Shown here: positions 63,967 through 64,000 of the stretch, in pieces
Layout of the letters: each line of letters starts with the position of its first letter
Position numbering within the stretch: position 1 is the stretch's first letter
Origin: JACVRW01 sp034664085
GTDB taxonomy: Bacteria > Actinomycetota > Thermoleophilia > Solirubrobacterales > Thermoleophilaceae
Assembly: GCA_034664085.1 (NCBI GenBank)
Contig: JAXDII010000077.1
Location: 1 to 64,000 of the forward strand
DNA: 64,000 nt
Reading direction: 5' to 3'
The notes under the pieces: model-generated
What the model was told of the DNA's origin: nothing
Databases searched by the model: none
Seen by the model: only the letters and a program-made list of their open reading frames with translations
Made by a program: the position numbers and the translations under genes

Positions 63967-64000
63967 GCGGTCGGGCGCAGGCGGGGTCCGTACCCTTGTC
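63967..64000. other. 34-bp non-coding right edge
   Basis: Nothing can be read in the last 34 bases after the extended SDR stop; they probably belong to the next intergenic gap. Confidence 0.5.

Overview
This is a very GC-rich, densely coded chromosomal window. The content fits a Gram-positive actinobacterium, most likely of the Thermoleophilia/Solirubrobacterales type. Pointers are many GTG starts, 4-8 bp gene overlaps, a DDN-type nitroreductase, an Rpf-like secreted lytic enzyme, PxKF and RTX-type exported proteins, a split coenzyme-B12 mutase and a rpmE-DUF1385 neighbourhood. The taxonomy is inferred; there is no rRNA gene here. I see no tRNA, CRISPR array, insertion sequence or prophage. 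The two edges cut a methyltransferase (left) and a short non-coding tail (right).

Region by region. 1-8 kb: partial methyltransferase, a MacB-like ABC exporter pair, a secreted RTX/M15-like protein, MeaB, a CHAD protein, a Fur-family regulator divergent from a VIT-type membrane protein, and a YjbR protein. 8-17 kb: a membrane phosphodiesterase-glycosyltransferase fusion converging on an ArnT-like membrane protein, acetolactate decarboxylase, an acyl-CoA dehydrogenase and several uncharacterised exported proteins. 17-22 kb: the main accessory region, with a cytosine methyltransferase, a NotI-family restriction enzyme and a Vsr endonuclease, facing a cassette of sigma factor, unknown protein and ImmA/IrrE protease, followed by a zinc-ribbon frame with no start codon. 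22-31 kb: carbonic anhydrase, nitroreductase, SDR, NYN, MmgE/PrpD, diguanylate cyclase, P450 and an SCP2-hydrolase.

30.7-36.9 kb is a minus-strand sugar operon: ROK repressor, lipoprotein binding protein, ATPase, permease, SDR and Gfo/Idh/MocA dehydrogenase, most like xylose systems. 37.7-43 kb is a lipid-type plus-strand run: patatin, acyltransferase, SRPBCC fused to acyl-CoA synthetase, aminotransferase. It ends at a strong bidirectional hairpin facing the Rpf-like gene and pepA. 45.8-51 kb holds thiolase, a HAD phosphatase, a GH63-type mannosylglycerate-hydrolase-like enzyme and UvsE.

50.9-58.6 kb is acyl-CoA and electron-transfer metabolism. It contains a B12 mutase large subunit carrying the isobutyryl-CoA-mutase specificity residues (Phe80, Gln198), its separate B12-binding subunit, then etfB-etfA-ETF:quinone oxidoreductase behind a perfect TetR-type palindrome. 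The quinone oxidoreductase lacks one expected iron-sulfur cysteine. MeaB at 5 kb, the acyl-CoA dehydrogenase at 13 kb and the thiolase at 46 kb would work with this set in acyl-CoA degradation. The right end carries gpsA (no normal start codon), rpmE, a CARDB-like secreted protein, a DUF1385 protein, an EamA transporter, the 3' stump of a BBE-type flavoenzyme gene and an extended SDR.
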